A DNA stretch of 64,000 nucleotides from Euryodendron excelsum (taxonomy: Eukaryota > Streptophyta > Magnoliopsida > Ericales > Pentaphylacaceae). The translations under genes and the position numbers were made by a program. The DNA lies in assembly GCA_033060915.1 (NCBI GenBank), contig CM065388.1, positions 39,099,501 to 39,163,500 on the forward strand, in the 5' to 3' direction. Every line of letters starts with the position of its first letter. The first letter of the stretch is position 1. This document shows positions 11,160 through 23,213 of the stretch, piece after piece. The notes beneath the pieces were generated by a model, which saw only the letters and a list, made by a program, of their open reading frames with translations, was not told the origin of the DNA and searched no databases.

Positions 11160-12143
11160 CTTGGGGCTCCTCCCTCAGTGAGGCTCTTCACTCCATGAGC
11201 AAGGCTCACCTTCCACCGAGGCTCGTCCCTCAGTGAGGCTCTTCACACCCTGAACAAGGCTCACCTTCATTAGGCTCACCTTCTCACCCCTTAGTGAGGC
11301 TCTTCACTCCATGAGCGAGGCTCGCCCTCAACAAGGCTCACCCTCACTAAGCTCACCTTCCGGCGAGGCTCGCCCTCAGTCGGGCTCTCCTTTGAGCAAG
11401 GCTCGCCCTTTGCCAGACTCCTCCTTGAGAGACGCTCTTGATCAGTGAAGTTCTCTCTCCATATACTCCTTTCCTTCAGACTCGTGCTCCAAGGGGTGCT
11501 CCGCTCATGAACACTCAAGATAAACTCACACAACCTAAGTTGGGAGCAAGACTTAGGGACCCCTTCAAGGTCACCCTCACACGGGACCATCAGGAGACTT
11601 GTGGATTAGAGGCTAGAGGTGAAGGCTCGTTAGAGCGACTCGCCTCACCCCCTCGAGAAGCTTGCCCTTTGACCGGTTTTAGAGAGAGAGAGAGACTTCC
11701 ACTAGAAGACAAAAGACATTAATGATGCTCACTCACCTCTGTAGCCTTGAGCCAACCACTTCTAATAAGTTCGGTGCTGCAGAGGTCACATCAAATTAGC
11801 GGACTAAGGAGGATGAGCCCACTGTCCCTCTCATGAGTGGGCTCTCCCTCCAAGGTCTGGCCCTCCTATAAATAGGAGGTCTCCATCTCCATACACATGA
11901 ACAATAAGGGATGATGTCTCAGCCATGAGGATCCTCCCTCATCAAGATCATGTGCTCTCCACTGCCAACCTCTCTCTTTACTAGGACCGTCTTGGCTCTC
12001 TCACTCCTCCACCTCCGATGGCCTTCGCCGTTGCAGCGCCTGCCATAATTTCCAAAGGGGCCCGTCGTGGCCCGCTCTACACTCCGTTGCCCGGAAGGGC
12101 CCCATGTAAGTCAACCTTATGGCCATCAGTCAATGATACAAAT
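11160..12143 (+). repeat. GC-rich repeat with promoter, copy 2 (possible LTR)
   Basis: Matches 7389-8328: ggctcttcac tandem units, cgggctctcctttgagcaag, the TATA box, the tcccaccttcgatggcc-type leader and the short open frame at 12018. Similarity stops near gatacaaataata. The ~120 bp to its left (cacgtggcac words) have no counterpart in copy 1, whose left end meets another element. Confidence 0.6.
11867..11874 (+). promoter_or_regulatory. TATA box in GC-rich repeat copy 2
   Basis: TATAAATA in the same context as 8046-8053, followed by ggaggtctcc. Confidence 0.6.
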
Positions 12144-12731
12144 AATAAGTTATCGATATATTAGGCCAATGTTATCTAAATCACACGCTTATGTATGGTG
12201 TATCATACATTGCATCATAGGAAATATTACATTTCAGTGGTGGTGTATTCTTCAGTGGTTATTTATTATTCATTCTTTATGTGTTTAAATATCTTTGTGA
12301 GCACGTTAATATATAGTTCACACGCACACAAATTGTTTTGGCAGGTGAGATAGAGATAGATGTCTAGTTCACTGTAAACTTTGTTGATGTTGTTGTAGCT
12401 ATTGTGGTTATTGTTGATGTTGAGTTGGAGAGGTTTGAGCAGCTCCTATTGTTGTGTTGTTGGTATATGTATATCTTATATGTTGGATGATAGTTCATGA
12501 AGTTTATTTACAGTTGGTTTGTAATTATTATGAGTTTAATTTGATAGTCTTTTTATTATGTATTCGGTGGAGGATTATGGAATTATTTATTTATATATAA
12601 TATTGGTAATCCTCTTAAAATTTTAATCTTTGAGGCATATTATGAGGTTTCGCTTACAGGATGGTGACTTGTGCGATCACACTCACCCTAAGATGGTGTT
12701 AATGATACCTGATTAAACGTGGGGTATGACA
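12144..12731 (+). mobile_element. LTR 3' end, same family as 14693-16123
   Basis: The right part (from about 12420) runs through tggaggattatgg, gaggtttcgcttacag, gatggtgacttgtgcgatca and ends gggtatgaca. The same ordered words close the solo LTR at 16123, and on the minus strand they lead to 43802. The left part is unassigned, and the LTR start is missing or replaced by the repeat ending at 12143. No matching target duplication (AACCT expected) was found. Confidence 0.6.
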
Positions 12732-12869
12732 AACCTGGTACACAAGTCACATGCCTTGTACAAATCCTCCAATGTCAGATCAATCATATACCCATAAATA
12801 GCACAATCTAGAAGTTGATGCATGGTTGTGAAACGACGAGTCTACAAAGTGAAGCATAAATTTTATGGC

Positions 12870-14464
12870 CCTTTACCAAATGATATTTGCTTTGACAAAA
12901 CTATATTACATAAATGCATTACTAACAGCAATCCCTATTGTAGAGCCCACTTCCAGGTAGCCTTGATCAGGGCGGTGAGCTGGATTGCCCACCAATAGGC
13001 GTGTGATACTGCGATACCACTCCATATGTGGATCATCATATCGCATGTCTCCAGCTATAGGAACCCCAACTACAATATGATCACGCCGTTACTGTCATTG
13101 CTGCATGTACTGTCCATAAACGTGGCTCCAATTAGTCTTATGTCTTCCATGCCCATCTAGAACATGTAAGTCAGCCAATCTGTTATGAGACTGTGGAATA
13201 ACCTGTCTTAAACCGATTTGTCGATAGACACAATCAGGTGGATGCCACTCCATGACCTCGTGGCTTAATACTAGGGATCGAGTCAGCCATATATCGATGC
13301 CAGCTCGACAATAATCTGGAAGTGAATCTACAATGGTATCGTATGGCTCCATATGAATTACAAACATGTACAAATGTGGTACCCATTAGTAATAAAAATT
13401 TATCAATAAATACAAAATACCATGGAGTATTCATACCTCGTAAGGCCTCAAGCGGTCCAACTGATCTCTATATACACGAACATCATGGGTGGATACTGTA
13501 TTGGTGTGATATCTCAATTTCCATTTAACATATATGTGAATATAATATCTAAACTATATTTAAGGAGTCAAGATTTAAAGATAAATAATGGTACTTAACT
13601 AGTAAATACCTAATTCCCCAAGGTTCACCGGGTAACTGTACCCTAGCTATAAGTAAGGGATGCTGGCTATCAGTAGGCCGATCTCTATGACTAGGGCACA
13701 CGCATGAGAATATCTCCCAGGCTTATATCTGTACAAAGTGGTGTGGTGGTGCACAATTTACTAAATGCAGTAAACAAAAACACTACCAAACTTTAGTTTT
13801 AATTTCACTGTCATTTAACCTGCAACAAAACTAAAGCTCCTGCTATCTGCTTTCCATCGGGGTTCGTCGCCTGGCACATTGACCTATAAAGCATAGTTAA
13901 GGCAGCACTGCCCCAGCTATATCTTCCTGCCGTATCTAAGTCTGCTAGAAAGGGGAGGTATGACAGTCTCACAAGAATTTGAGAATAATCTGTCATCAGT
14001 ACCCCCCCCCCCCAAAATAAGGCAAAGTATGTATGCACATGCGTGCCACAATACAGTAGCCTTATCAGCTCCATCTGGAAGTGCCTCAAAAGTGCTACAA
14101 AGCCATGCAATCCTAAGGTAGCCTCTATCGAACTGCTCTGGGGGTGGGGCATGCCTAACAACTGTACACACAGCTCCTTATCCCGAACCTCCCATTGAAT
14201 GATAGGCTCCCCATCAATAGGTAGTCTTAATAGTATGGAAACATCTTGTAAAGTGATGCTGGCCTCCCTGATAGTAAGATGGAAGGTATATGTCTCCTAC
14301 CGCCAACACTCTAGCAATGCCATGATCAAATGATGCTCCAAATGGATCATCCCAACTCGGTAGACACTGTAGAAACCAGCACGTAGTACGTACTGCAAAA
14401 CATGCAGGTATAGCTGTACATCGTATATACCTATGGTGGCACGTCTACATTTAAGTGGATCCAT
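12870..14464 (-). pseudogene. Plant mobile domain (PMD) protein, MAIN-like, decayed
   Basis: Reading from 14464 leftwards, pieces follow the order of the aminotransferase-like plant mobile domain: DPLKCRRATIGIYDVQ, LRAGFYSVYRVG, ETYTFHL followed by ITLQDVSILLRLPIDGEP, then LRIAWLCSTFEALP, HACAYILCLI, LVRLSYLPFLADLDTAGRYS, WGSAALTMLYRSMCQATNP, VMEWHPPDCVYRQIGLRQVI and finally DPHMEWYRSITR. PMD proteins occur as host MAIN/MAIL silencing factors and inside transposons. Damage: TAG at 14299-14297 in the WR-x-ETYTFH motif, a frame change across a C-run near 14001-14013 plus a compensating one upstream, and further stops between 13800 and 13434, some of which may be introns. The nearby MULE transposase fragment (43560-43801, same strand, contiguous before element A inserted) points to a transposon-borne copy rather than a host gene. 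Confidence 0.8.
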
Positions 14465-14692
14465 ACCTTGCATGAATATGTAGTATACATCAGTAAACCT
14501 ATGAAATCCTATAAAATATATGCATTAATATAAAACATGTTATATTTGTGCATACCCCATGCTCCCATATTTTGGTCGATCGATGATGGCCCTATAACGT
14601 CAACACACAACCATCGATAGGCTCAGGAAGAGCTGTATCCATAAGACCTACAATTGACATATGAATGCCCAAATAAATAAATAAATAAATTA

Positions 14693-15000
14693 TGTAAACC
14701 CTAACTTGCTTAGCATTATTTTTAGCTTAATTGCATATGTTGTTGAGCATGATTACACTAATTGAGAAGCTTGATTAGCATATTTTAATAAGAGCATGCC
14801 ATAGAGGGATTATCAAATTTTTAAGCCTGATTAGTGGGCTTAGTCTATAATTAATTAGCATGATTAATCTCTATACTTAACTTATGTTAATCATGATTAA
14901 TTATTATAAGTGTAATTAATTATATTAGTTATATAGATTAAGTGGATTAGTGAAGCAAGAAGGTGTAGGTGTGTGCTTCACTTAAGTGAGGTGTGTGCAT

Positions 15001-15042
<42 letters not shown>

Positions 15043-16123
15043 TGTGTGCTTGTTGCTAGCAAGTGTGTATGTATATGACATGTGTGATGTTAGATACAAC
15101 TTGTATCTATCATGGCTTTCAAGTCAAAGGGGAGAGAGAGAAAAGAGGAGCTTGTGTAGTAAAAGTGTTTGGTGATGAAGAAAGTGAAAGAAAAGAGAGA
15201 AAAAGAAGAGGGAAGAAGAGAAGTGGAGGAATTTGAAGGGAAAGCTTGTGATTTCATTGTTGAAGGTGAGAGATCTCATGTTTATATTTGTTTCATTGCA
15301 TATTTCTTGATTGTGCATGTTAACATATCAATTTATGTCATGAAGTTGAGAATTAAAGTGTGAGGGCTTTCATGATAAAAGCCTTGATTCATCTTGGTGA
15401 ATATGTTTTTGGGTGTCTTTGATCTCACTTCTAGCTTGGTATTTCATTTTGGAGTCTTTGGTAAGCTTATGTGAAGTGTTGGGGTGGATTAGAGTGGAGA
15501 AATCTTAGGTTGGGAAGCTATTTCGAGCCATGTCCAGCAGATCTCGTTAAGGTATCGCTAGACTCTCACTCCAACGAGATATTAGACCAACCCATCCAGC
15601 AAGTCTCGCTAGTTTCTCGCCTCAATGAGCTTATCCAGTGAGTCTCACTACCTTCTCGCTGGCTTATCGCTCCAGCGAACTCCTTCTGACAACTTTGACA
15701 CTCTTTAGTAAAATGACCATAACTTTCTCTAGGAAACTCGGATTGATGCACCCTTTAAAGTATCGAAAAGTAGATTCATAGTCCACTGTTGGTGTTGATT
15801 TTGGTGTTGAGTTGGAGAGTTTTAAGAAGCTCTTTAGTTGAGTTATTAGTCATGTACATTATTGTACACTGTATTAAAGTCTTGTTAGAGTTTGTTTATT
15901 TTGTGATTTTGTAAATATTCATAAGTGTGGATTAGTAGTTCTCTTTATGATATATGTTGGAGGATTATGAGATGGTTTTTATTTATTTATATAATGATAT
16001 TTATTCCTATAAGATTTTTATCTTTGGAATTATGTTGAGATTTCGCTTACAGTTAGGTGACCTGTGCAATCACATTCGTTCTAAGACAGTGTTAATAATG
16101 TTTAATTAGGAGCGGGCGTGACA
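14693..16123 (+). mobile_element. Solo LTR (1431 bp), TSD AATTA
   Basis: Begins TGTAAACCCTAAC and ends gcgggcgtgaca. AATTA flanks it at 14688-14692 and 16124-16128. It contains a GT microsatellite, a purine-rich stretch (15120-15240), repeated tctcgct words (15540-15680) and the words tagtaaaatgaccataact and ggattgatgcaccctttaaag. These last two also occur in the 5' LTR of element D (about 44808-44865), which suggests a gypsy LTR related to Tekay/Del. No internal region remains. Confidence 0.88.
15003..15041. repeat. (GT)n microsatellite
   Basis: About 19 uninterrupted GT dinucleotides inside the solo LTR. Confidence 0.98.
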
Positions 16124-16258
16124 AATTATATTAAACATGTTAAGTCTATGTTATTATGATCTAAACAAATGCCCACTCCATCTATAAATACAAGTAACGG
16201 GGAGGCCATTTCGATTATATCTCTCAATTTCAGACCTATCTCTTGTTTGGCTCGCACA

Positions 16259-16762
16259 ATGGCAATTGGAGGTCCATACAGTTTGGCCAATCGGCAACAC
16301 CCTCGAGTGTGGTTATTGCCTCCATTTGAAGATGAGCACTAGAGAGAAAAATAATCGAGCCCTAAGGATTACTATGCTAGTTTACGGCAAGAGTGGATGG
16401 TTAAAGTTGAGGAACAATGTAGATTAGTAAATGATCTGCATAAGCTAGGGGTTAAAATTCCTTGACGTAGGTCTCAAATAATGCAGAGGAGGAACATGGA
16501 CGATTATAAAGAAGCAGTAGCAATGATAAAAAGGGAGAGCAATAAAATGCTTATGAGGCGATGCTAATACTTCATGCTCTAACTTACCACCAAGATGACA
16601 GAGGCTAGTAGGAGACAACTCACAACCGAGGAGCGCACTAAGGCTCTAAACAATGAAAAGTACCTATCTGATTATGAAATGTCAGATGAGGATGGAGAGT
16701 TTGGTTATGTACTCTGTTATTTAGTCTACTATTTCCCATTCATATGTTTAATTACTATTTAA
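16259..16762 (+). pseudogene. Decayed small reading frame, unrecognised, acidic C-terminal motif
   Basis: One frame runs from ATG 16259 for about 168 codons with five in-frame stops (first TAG at 16340). Between the stops the composition is protein-like: WLLPPFEDEH, then RQEWMVKVEEQCRLVNDLHK, then YKEAVAMIKRESNKMLMRR, then NNEKYLSDYEMSDEDGE. I do not recognise the family. The acidic motif resembles NDEKYQSDIKMSDEEN in the minus-strand frame at 42958-43317, which was about 1.2-1.5 kb away before element A inserted. It lies between the PMD pseudogene and the MULE transposase fragment, so it may be transposon cargo. Confidence 0.45.
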
Positions 16763-18571
16763 TCAGTCCATCTACTAAACTATATCTTCTATGTATCTAT
16801 TATTTTCACTTGGAACAACAAATTTAGTAATGAGAAGTTGGTATCCATATTATTAGCAATATCGCAATGAACTGCAACAACACCCATACAAACATAGGTA
16901 ATATATAAGCTACTTAAAAAAAAACAAAGGATACCAACTACAAATACAAACATAACCACTACTAATAATATGCAAAGTGTAAGTATCCCATTTTTGCCCG
17001 CTCGGTAATCTCCGGTCTGGTCGGACTTATGTTCAAACTGATACAGACACATTCAAGTCAAAACTAGCTTTCCAGACCTAATCTAATCAATCAGTCGCTT
17101 TGTCGGCCCATTAGGCCCAACACAGGCAAAATGATCAAAATGCCCTTGTGGCATTGCTCGATCCTATTCCAATTGGCAGGTCTTCCTAGAGACGGAAAGT
17201 CCCCTTTTTGATCTCAAATCCAATTTCAAGTCTAACTCCAATTCAAATCAAATCCGACATGCCTTTCAAGAAAGTTGATCCCTCAGGAGATAAGTCCATC
17301 CAATATGGCATGTTTTTTGAGAAAACTCTTTGGAATGGTAAGTCCCTTTAAACCCCTCGACCGGGACAAAATCCAAGTCCCCAAGATGATGGAATGGTCT
17401 ACCTTTGGTGCTTGCTAGCCCGCCATTGAAGAATGTCTATTATTCGGCATGTCTTTTGAGAAAGTTAATTCCTTAGACAATAAGTCCACTTAACAGCTTT
17501 CTGAGATCAGGTAGTCTCCGGAATGAATGCACACCGTCAGAGTGGCAAAAACACTCACAAACATCGCAACCGTCAAAGTGGCAGAAGCACTCGCAAACAG
17601 GTCAACATTGAAAATTCCTAACAAAACTCCTAAGTCACGAGACCCAATTCACCTCTTGGTCGTGACATGTTTACCAAAAGACGAGATAACTTTGGAAACC
17701 AACTCGTCATAGACTGTCAGAGGGATGGAAACACTCAAAACCCGGGTCAACACTAGTGCCTGCTAGCCCACTCTGGTGAAAAATGACCAAACTGCCCCTT
17801 AGGTCTTTTCCGGTATGCTTCTCGAGAAAGTACCTAAGTCCTCAGAGCGATAAGCTTATCCTTTCAAGATCATCCCAAAGATGATTCGAGATGTTCAAAT
17901 GCCTTCTAGTCGGTTCCATACCAATTCTAAGATCATTCAGTCAAAATTACCATTTTGCCTTAGGCGTTCGAGCACTTCCGGGAACCACAACGGCTCTGGG
18001 TATCAAACCGGTTACCTTTTGATAATGCTTCTAATAATGTTCTCAATCTTCTAGCACCTTTGTGGAACATTCTGAGTCTATTTCGGCAAACCAGAAGCAA
18101 AATGACCGTTTTACCCCTAGTAGGCCGGTCGCTTTTACCAACCAGACCAGATCTGGGTATCAAACCAAAAACTCCTCAAAACATTCTAAATAGTGTTTTG
18201 AAACTTCAAGTCCTCTCATAAGACCTTCCAAGCCCATTCTGGTAGTTTTTTGGTCTAATTAACCGTTTTGCCCCTAATGGCTAGACTGACTACTTTGACA
18301 ATCCCGACCTTGTTTTTCAATTCTGTTACCTTCGGAACACTATTTCAAGGGTTTCTACCCATTTTCGGCCTTTGGGACTATTCTTGATCTCCCTAAACAG
18401 TCCCAGATCTTCTGGAGTCACTCCTAGTAAAATTAAGCCAAAAATTGCATGGTAGTCACTAATACAGGCGCTTAAATCTTTTGCCTTGTGTATCAAGGGT
18501 CGAAAGATACGTTGCTTTCCGCTCTAAGGACTTTTCTAAGTGGCTAGTGGCGCCACGCCAAAATTTGGCCT

Positions 18572-18592
18572 GGCGCCACTCTTAGTGGCGCC
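18572..18592. promoter_or_regulatory. Perfect 9-bp hairpin upstream of the TATA box
   Basis: GGCGCCACT-CTT-AGTGGCGCC has 9-bp perfect arms and a 3-nt loop. It ends 54 bp before TATAAATA. The same structure lies in element B (53560-53578) and, with two mismatches, in the element A 3' LTR (40609-40629). Confidence 0.8.
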
Positions 18593-18646
18593 AATAGGAT
18601 TTTTACCCAAGTGCCACTGTAATAGGCACCAGGCTAGTCTTGTGTC

Positions 18647-18654
18647 TATAAATA
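18647..18654 (+). promoter_or_regulatory. TATA box, element A 5' LTR
   Basis: TATAAATA followed by caaag. Matching boxes at 40684 (TATATATA) and 53634 (TATAAAT) are in the same context, so this probably marks the U3/R promoter. Confidence 0.7.
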
Positions 18655-19599
18655 CAAAGTCTTCCCTTGTGTGAAAAGGGTCAACAAACTCAATCCAAAA
18701 ACTCTACTTTTCAAATTACAAAGCTCAAAGTCTCTCCAAACCCTAGCTCTCTTTAGTTTCCTCAAACCTTAACCTCATACACTTAACCCTAACACTTATA
18801 CACACTCCATACACTTAACCCTAACACTTATACACACTCCATACACTCATACACAAGCCTCCAAAGCCTCCATTGAAGACTTAAGTGCTGCAACTTGGAA
18901 GCTCTTAAGGATCAAGCAAAGTAAAGCAATTAAAGCAAGCAAAACAAGAAGAAGGTAAGGTAGGCTCTCTCTTTATGTTTATGTACTAACCCCCTTCTCT
19001 TCTTCCTTCTAACACACTTGGGTTTTTTGCTTTTTTAATTCTCTATCTTCCACCTCCCTTTCTTGCATGCTTGAAACAAGGGTTTTCCCAATTCATGTGT
19101 AGGAATGATTGTTGAAAGTCACCGTGTCAAAGGCTTTCTTCTAATTTAACCTTTAACCACGTGGATTCGACCCCGTTGATTATGTGGTGAAGTCGACCTT
19201 CTATATTCACGACTCTACTTGCATTGTGCATATCATGTTCATTCATCCACTCAAAATTGTTTTCAAAAGTTATTTTCAAAGTTTGCATTAAAATCCTTTT
19301 TCAAACTTGTTTTTAAATCACAATCTTAAAGTAATTCTAGCATATTCATAGTTAGGGTTACTTTAGGAAAGTGTTATATTCATTGTGACCATCAAGGTCC
19401 ATATTTTGGGTGTAAACCCTAAATTATTTTTCATCAAAACTACAACCTTAAGATGATTCTAGCCATTCCATAGTTAAGAGTTGTTTTAGACAAGTGTGAT
19501 ATTCATTGTGATCAGATTGGTTCGTATTTCAAATCTATGTTGTTTTCCAAAACCACCAACTTAGAATAGTTTTAATCTCTGCATGGTTAGAATCGTTTT

Positions 19600-20880
19600 A
19601 GGAAAGTGAGACCTCCAAAAGATTTTAAAATTCCATATTTAAACCCTTTCAAAATTGCTTTTCAAAATACTTTCTAAAAACTTTCTTAAAAAATTCACTT
19701 TTCAAAAACACCTTCCTAAAAGCTCCCTTTAAAAATCTATTTTTCAAAAAGCTCTTTTCAAATTTCTTTCCAAAAGTTTTCTTCAAAAATTCATTTTCTA
19801 AAAACTATCTTCAAGTCTCCGTCCTAGAAACTCTCTTCAAAAGGTTTATTTTCCAAAAACACTTTCTTAGAGTCTAAGTCAAGCCTTAGGTTCCATGATT
19901 AGGAAACCTAATTCTCTTTCCTAAAAACATGACTTCTTCTTTTGTTTCAAATCGTAGGTTTCCAAAAATTATCCTCTACATCAAATCATAGATTTCCAAA
20001 ATCTTTTTTTTAACGTAAAATCATAGATTTTTAAATCCTAGATTTTTAAAATTCAACATTTTCAATTCCATGCCGAATCCAATCTTCCGAATTAGCAAAT
20101 TAGATCAAATCTTCCAACTTAGGAAACTAGATCGAATCTGTCAATTTTGAAAACAAGATCAAATAATCTATTTTTTGAAATAAAATATAATCTTTAACTT
20201 TAGAAAATAGGATTCAAATCTTTTCTAATTTCAAACCTTTCCAAATTTCAACTTTCTAAATCTCAACTTTTCAAATCTTTCTAAAATCAAAACTTTCCTA
20301 AATTAAAATCTTGCCAAAACCAACTCTTTCCTAATTTGAAAACTTTCCTAAAATGAAAACTTTTCTAAATGAAACTTTTTTAATTTGATGCTTTCCTAAG
20401 ATGGAACTTTCCTATTTTCAAACATTCGTAATTCAAAACTTTCTAAAGTCCAATCTTTCTTAAACCCTAATCTTTCCAACCATTCCAAGTCAAGTCATTC
20501 TAAATCTAATCAAATCTCTTTTTAAATCTTCTTTAAATTCCACTTTCCTAATTCGAACATTTTCTAGTTCGAACCTTTCCTAAATCCAACTTTCTAAAAT
20601 CAAACTTTTCAAATCTAAATCAAATCTTTCCAAAACTCCTTTCAAAACCAGATGGTTTTCCAATTTCAATCTAAGTTAAGATATTTTCAAATCTCAATCT
20701 TTCTAAATCAAGTCCAAGTTCTTTTTCCAAGTTCCATCTTTTCAAATCAAAGTCAATTCTAAGGTCAATTATAAATCTTAGTTTCAATTTCAAATCTTCT
20801 AGTTCAAGTTCAAATCAAATCATTTTTCAAACCAAACTCTTTTCTAATCAAATCTTTTCAAATCAAACTGTCAAAAACCT
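19600..20880. other. G-poor low-complexity zone in the element A LTR
   Basis: About 1.3 kb built from degenerate words such as tttcaaaa, ctttccta and aaatctttc, with very few G on the plus strand. The same zone recurs in the 3' LTR (about 40830-42110) and in the element B LTR (about 54540-55960). It has no coding capacity and lies downstream of the TATA box. Confidence 0.8.
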
Positions 20881-20900
20881 AAAAGTGTTTATGTTCAATT

Positions 20901-20976
20901 GGACTCTTGTCCGAACTACGAATAACCTGATTTTCAAAAAGGGATACGTAGGCAACCCTCATGGATGTGGTCACAA
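20901..20976 (+). promoter_or_regulatory. Conserved LTR block (ctcttgtccgaactacg ... gggatacgtaggc)
   Basis: After the diverged low-complexity zone, this block stays nearly unchanged in all three LTRs: here, 42131-42210 and 55983-56052. Similar words are familiar from other Tat-lineage LTRs. The role is unknown; conservation suggests a cis-acting RNA or DNA signal. Confidence 0.6.
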
Positions 20977-21679
20977 CCTTTTTCAAACTTTGAATTCCAT
21001 GATCCACTTCAAGTTTTAATTCTAAAGTCTATTTCCAATCTCTAATTTCTAAAACCTTCTTTCAAAAATCAAATCTATCTTTTCAAATATATTTTTAAAA
21101 TTAAATCAAGTCTTTTCAAATCTTTTTTCAAAAATTAAAACATTTTTCTTGTATTTACATATCATACATCATCTAGTTCTTTTCTAAAGTGGATAGTTTT
21201 GGACATTTATTAATCAAAGATTCCGAATGAGTGAACCTAAGGTGAATAGACATGAAGGTACTGCAAGGGCGGGATAGGGTGATGGCTTAGTGCATCTTCC
21301 GTACATATAACCAACCTCCGAACCTAGATCACTATTTTCAAAGACCAAATGGAGTTATTTTCAAAAAAGGTTTAAATTTTTTCAAAGGTTGCCAAACAAC
21401 CTGTTTTCTTAAAAACCCTCTCTTGAGGAAGTTTTCAAAATCTTTTCAAAAATTCTAAGTGTAATATTTGGATTGTGCTTAGTTTTAGGTGACCTAACTC
21501 ACCTTAATTAAGTTAGGTAGTGACTCCAAATATTTTCCAAAAGCCCTTATTCAAAATCAATTTTCAATTCAAACCTAGTCATACTCGTCCTTCTAGGAGG
21601 ATGAATTCTAACGAGAGAGTACTATATTTTTTCCTCTTGTTTGTATTTTTCCTCGAGCGAAAAATCGAGGCACAATAGC

Positions 21680-21695
21680 TGGCGACTCTATTGGG
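21680..21695 (+). other. Primer-binding site, element A
   Basis: TGGCGACTCTATTGGG starts two bases after the LTR end, the expected PBS position. Element B has TGACGACTCCACTGGG at its matching place (56789). The complementary tRNA was not identified. Confidence 0.7.
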
Positions 21696-21696
21696 G

Positions 21697-23213
21697 AACA
21701 CTTAGAGGATTAGGCCAATGTCATATCTCTTCACCCTCACTCATCTGAAGTCTTTGATTAATTTGTCCGAATCTATCCACTTCAAAACTTTCAAAATCAA
21801 ACTTTTCAAAGTTATTTTCAAAAAACATGTCATTGTTTGCACTCATATTCATTCTATCTTGCATTAAGTTCGTCATTCATGTACTAACTTTTTGCATCTT
21901 TATTTTTATAGGTGGACCTTTGTTTACATATTTATTTCATGTTATATTAATTGTCATGTATGTTATGAATGTATGGATGGACAGGATGGATGGGAGTTGT
22001 TGGACCCTTTCCTCTACTTTTCAAAAATTCACACACACACTACATTATGCACAAGCATTTGCATATTTGCATTCTTTACTTGATTATGTCCCTTCTAGTT
22101 AGAAAAAGGAACTGTATATTAGTTGTGGGCAAGATGTTGTATCAGTTTCTTCGCCTACGGCCTCTTAATGGTTCCCTCGCTCAAATCACCAACCGATAAT
22201 GACACCACCTTGGGGAATGGGCCTAGGTTTAAAGATCTGGGAACCAAGCCTTCTTAGGAAACATTAGTAAACCTTAACCTCATGCTCATGTAGAAATCAT
22301 GCATAACCGAACCTTTACTGGATTTAAGACACGCACGTTGATTTCAAAACCATGGAAGAAAGGGCGACTACTTTAGTTTCCTTTAAACTTATCTATTCAT
22401 GTTGTTATAATGCTTGTATTATTGTTGTTATAATGCATGTATAACTGTTCATGCATTCATGTTTACTTTACAAATACATTCTCTCTTTCGCTCTACTTTA
22501 TACATTCATGCTCATGCATTCAATATTCCATGTCAAGATAAGAGTCCCAAAGTAACACAAGTCTTTGCATCTTCATGCATATGATCAACCCAAAGAGAGT
22601 GACACCAAGTTCACTCTCCCTTGCATTAAACCTAGCAAAATCCTAAGGGTTCCCATGTAACCCTAAGGAATCATAGCACGCATTTTAAGTCATTCCATAA
22701 GAGGGGCCCCAATCCCTCTATGTTCACAGAAATAGGATTGCCAATGACCTCGTAAACATCAACATCAAAGAAGATAAATTCAAAGACTCAAGAGTAGTTT
22801 AGGATCTCAAATGTAAAAGTAGATAGATGGAAGTCCCAAGGAAATTGTTCACTCTCCCCTATTAAAATGTATTTCAATTCTGTTGTATTTAAACTCTAAA
22901 ATTCAATGTACTTCTTTATTTTTCATATATGATTCAATGAATGAATGAATGTTCCCACTCAAACGGTAAGGTATTTACATACAGGGGCAAACCCCCTATC
23001 TCCAAAAAGTGAGTCAAATCCATCATGTTTAGTCTCCCTCTTAAGATGGGACATTCCTAAGACCTGCATTGCATAAAACTTTCCAAATATCATAAACTAA
23101 CTTGTGGCTTGTGTCCTTGTTTTCTTTTCTTTCCTTTTTCCTTTACAGAAATTACGCCATAGAAAGTCATCATTGCTCCTAAGAAAAATCGACATCCACC
23201 TAGAGACCCCATT
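21697..23213 (+). other. Element A untranslated leader
   Basis: About 1.5 kb without a credible coding frame. It contains cctaggtttaaagatctggg and agaggggccccaatccctct words that also occur in the element B leader (56806-57291, 58984-60430). Short frames at 21827-22199 are shared chance reading frames. Confidence 0.65.

Larger units (their letters stand above)
16978..21677 (+). repeat. Element A 5' LTR (4.7 kb)
   Basis: Starts TGTAAGTATCCC and ends gaggcacaata. It is homologous along its length to the element B LTR (51145-56786), and its last ~3.1 kb to the element A 3' LTR. In order it holds a U3 with frag-like gaaagttgatccctcag words, a perfect hairpin (18572-18592), a TATA box (18647), a leader with repeated tacacttaaccctaacact, a G-poor zone (~19600-20880) and a conserved block (20901-20976). 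A duplicated phrase (atacacttaaccctaacac) sits at about 18776-18840. Confidence 0.88.

Noticed and set aside
15124..15363. Lys/Glu-rich plus-strand and Phe/Leu-rich minus-strand frames in the solo LTR
   Set aside because: They arise from a purine-rich tract of LTR DNA on opposite strands.
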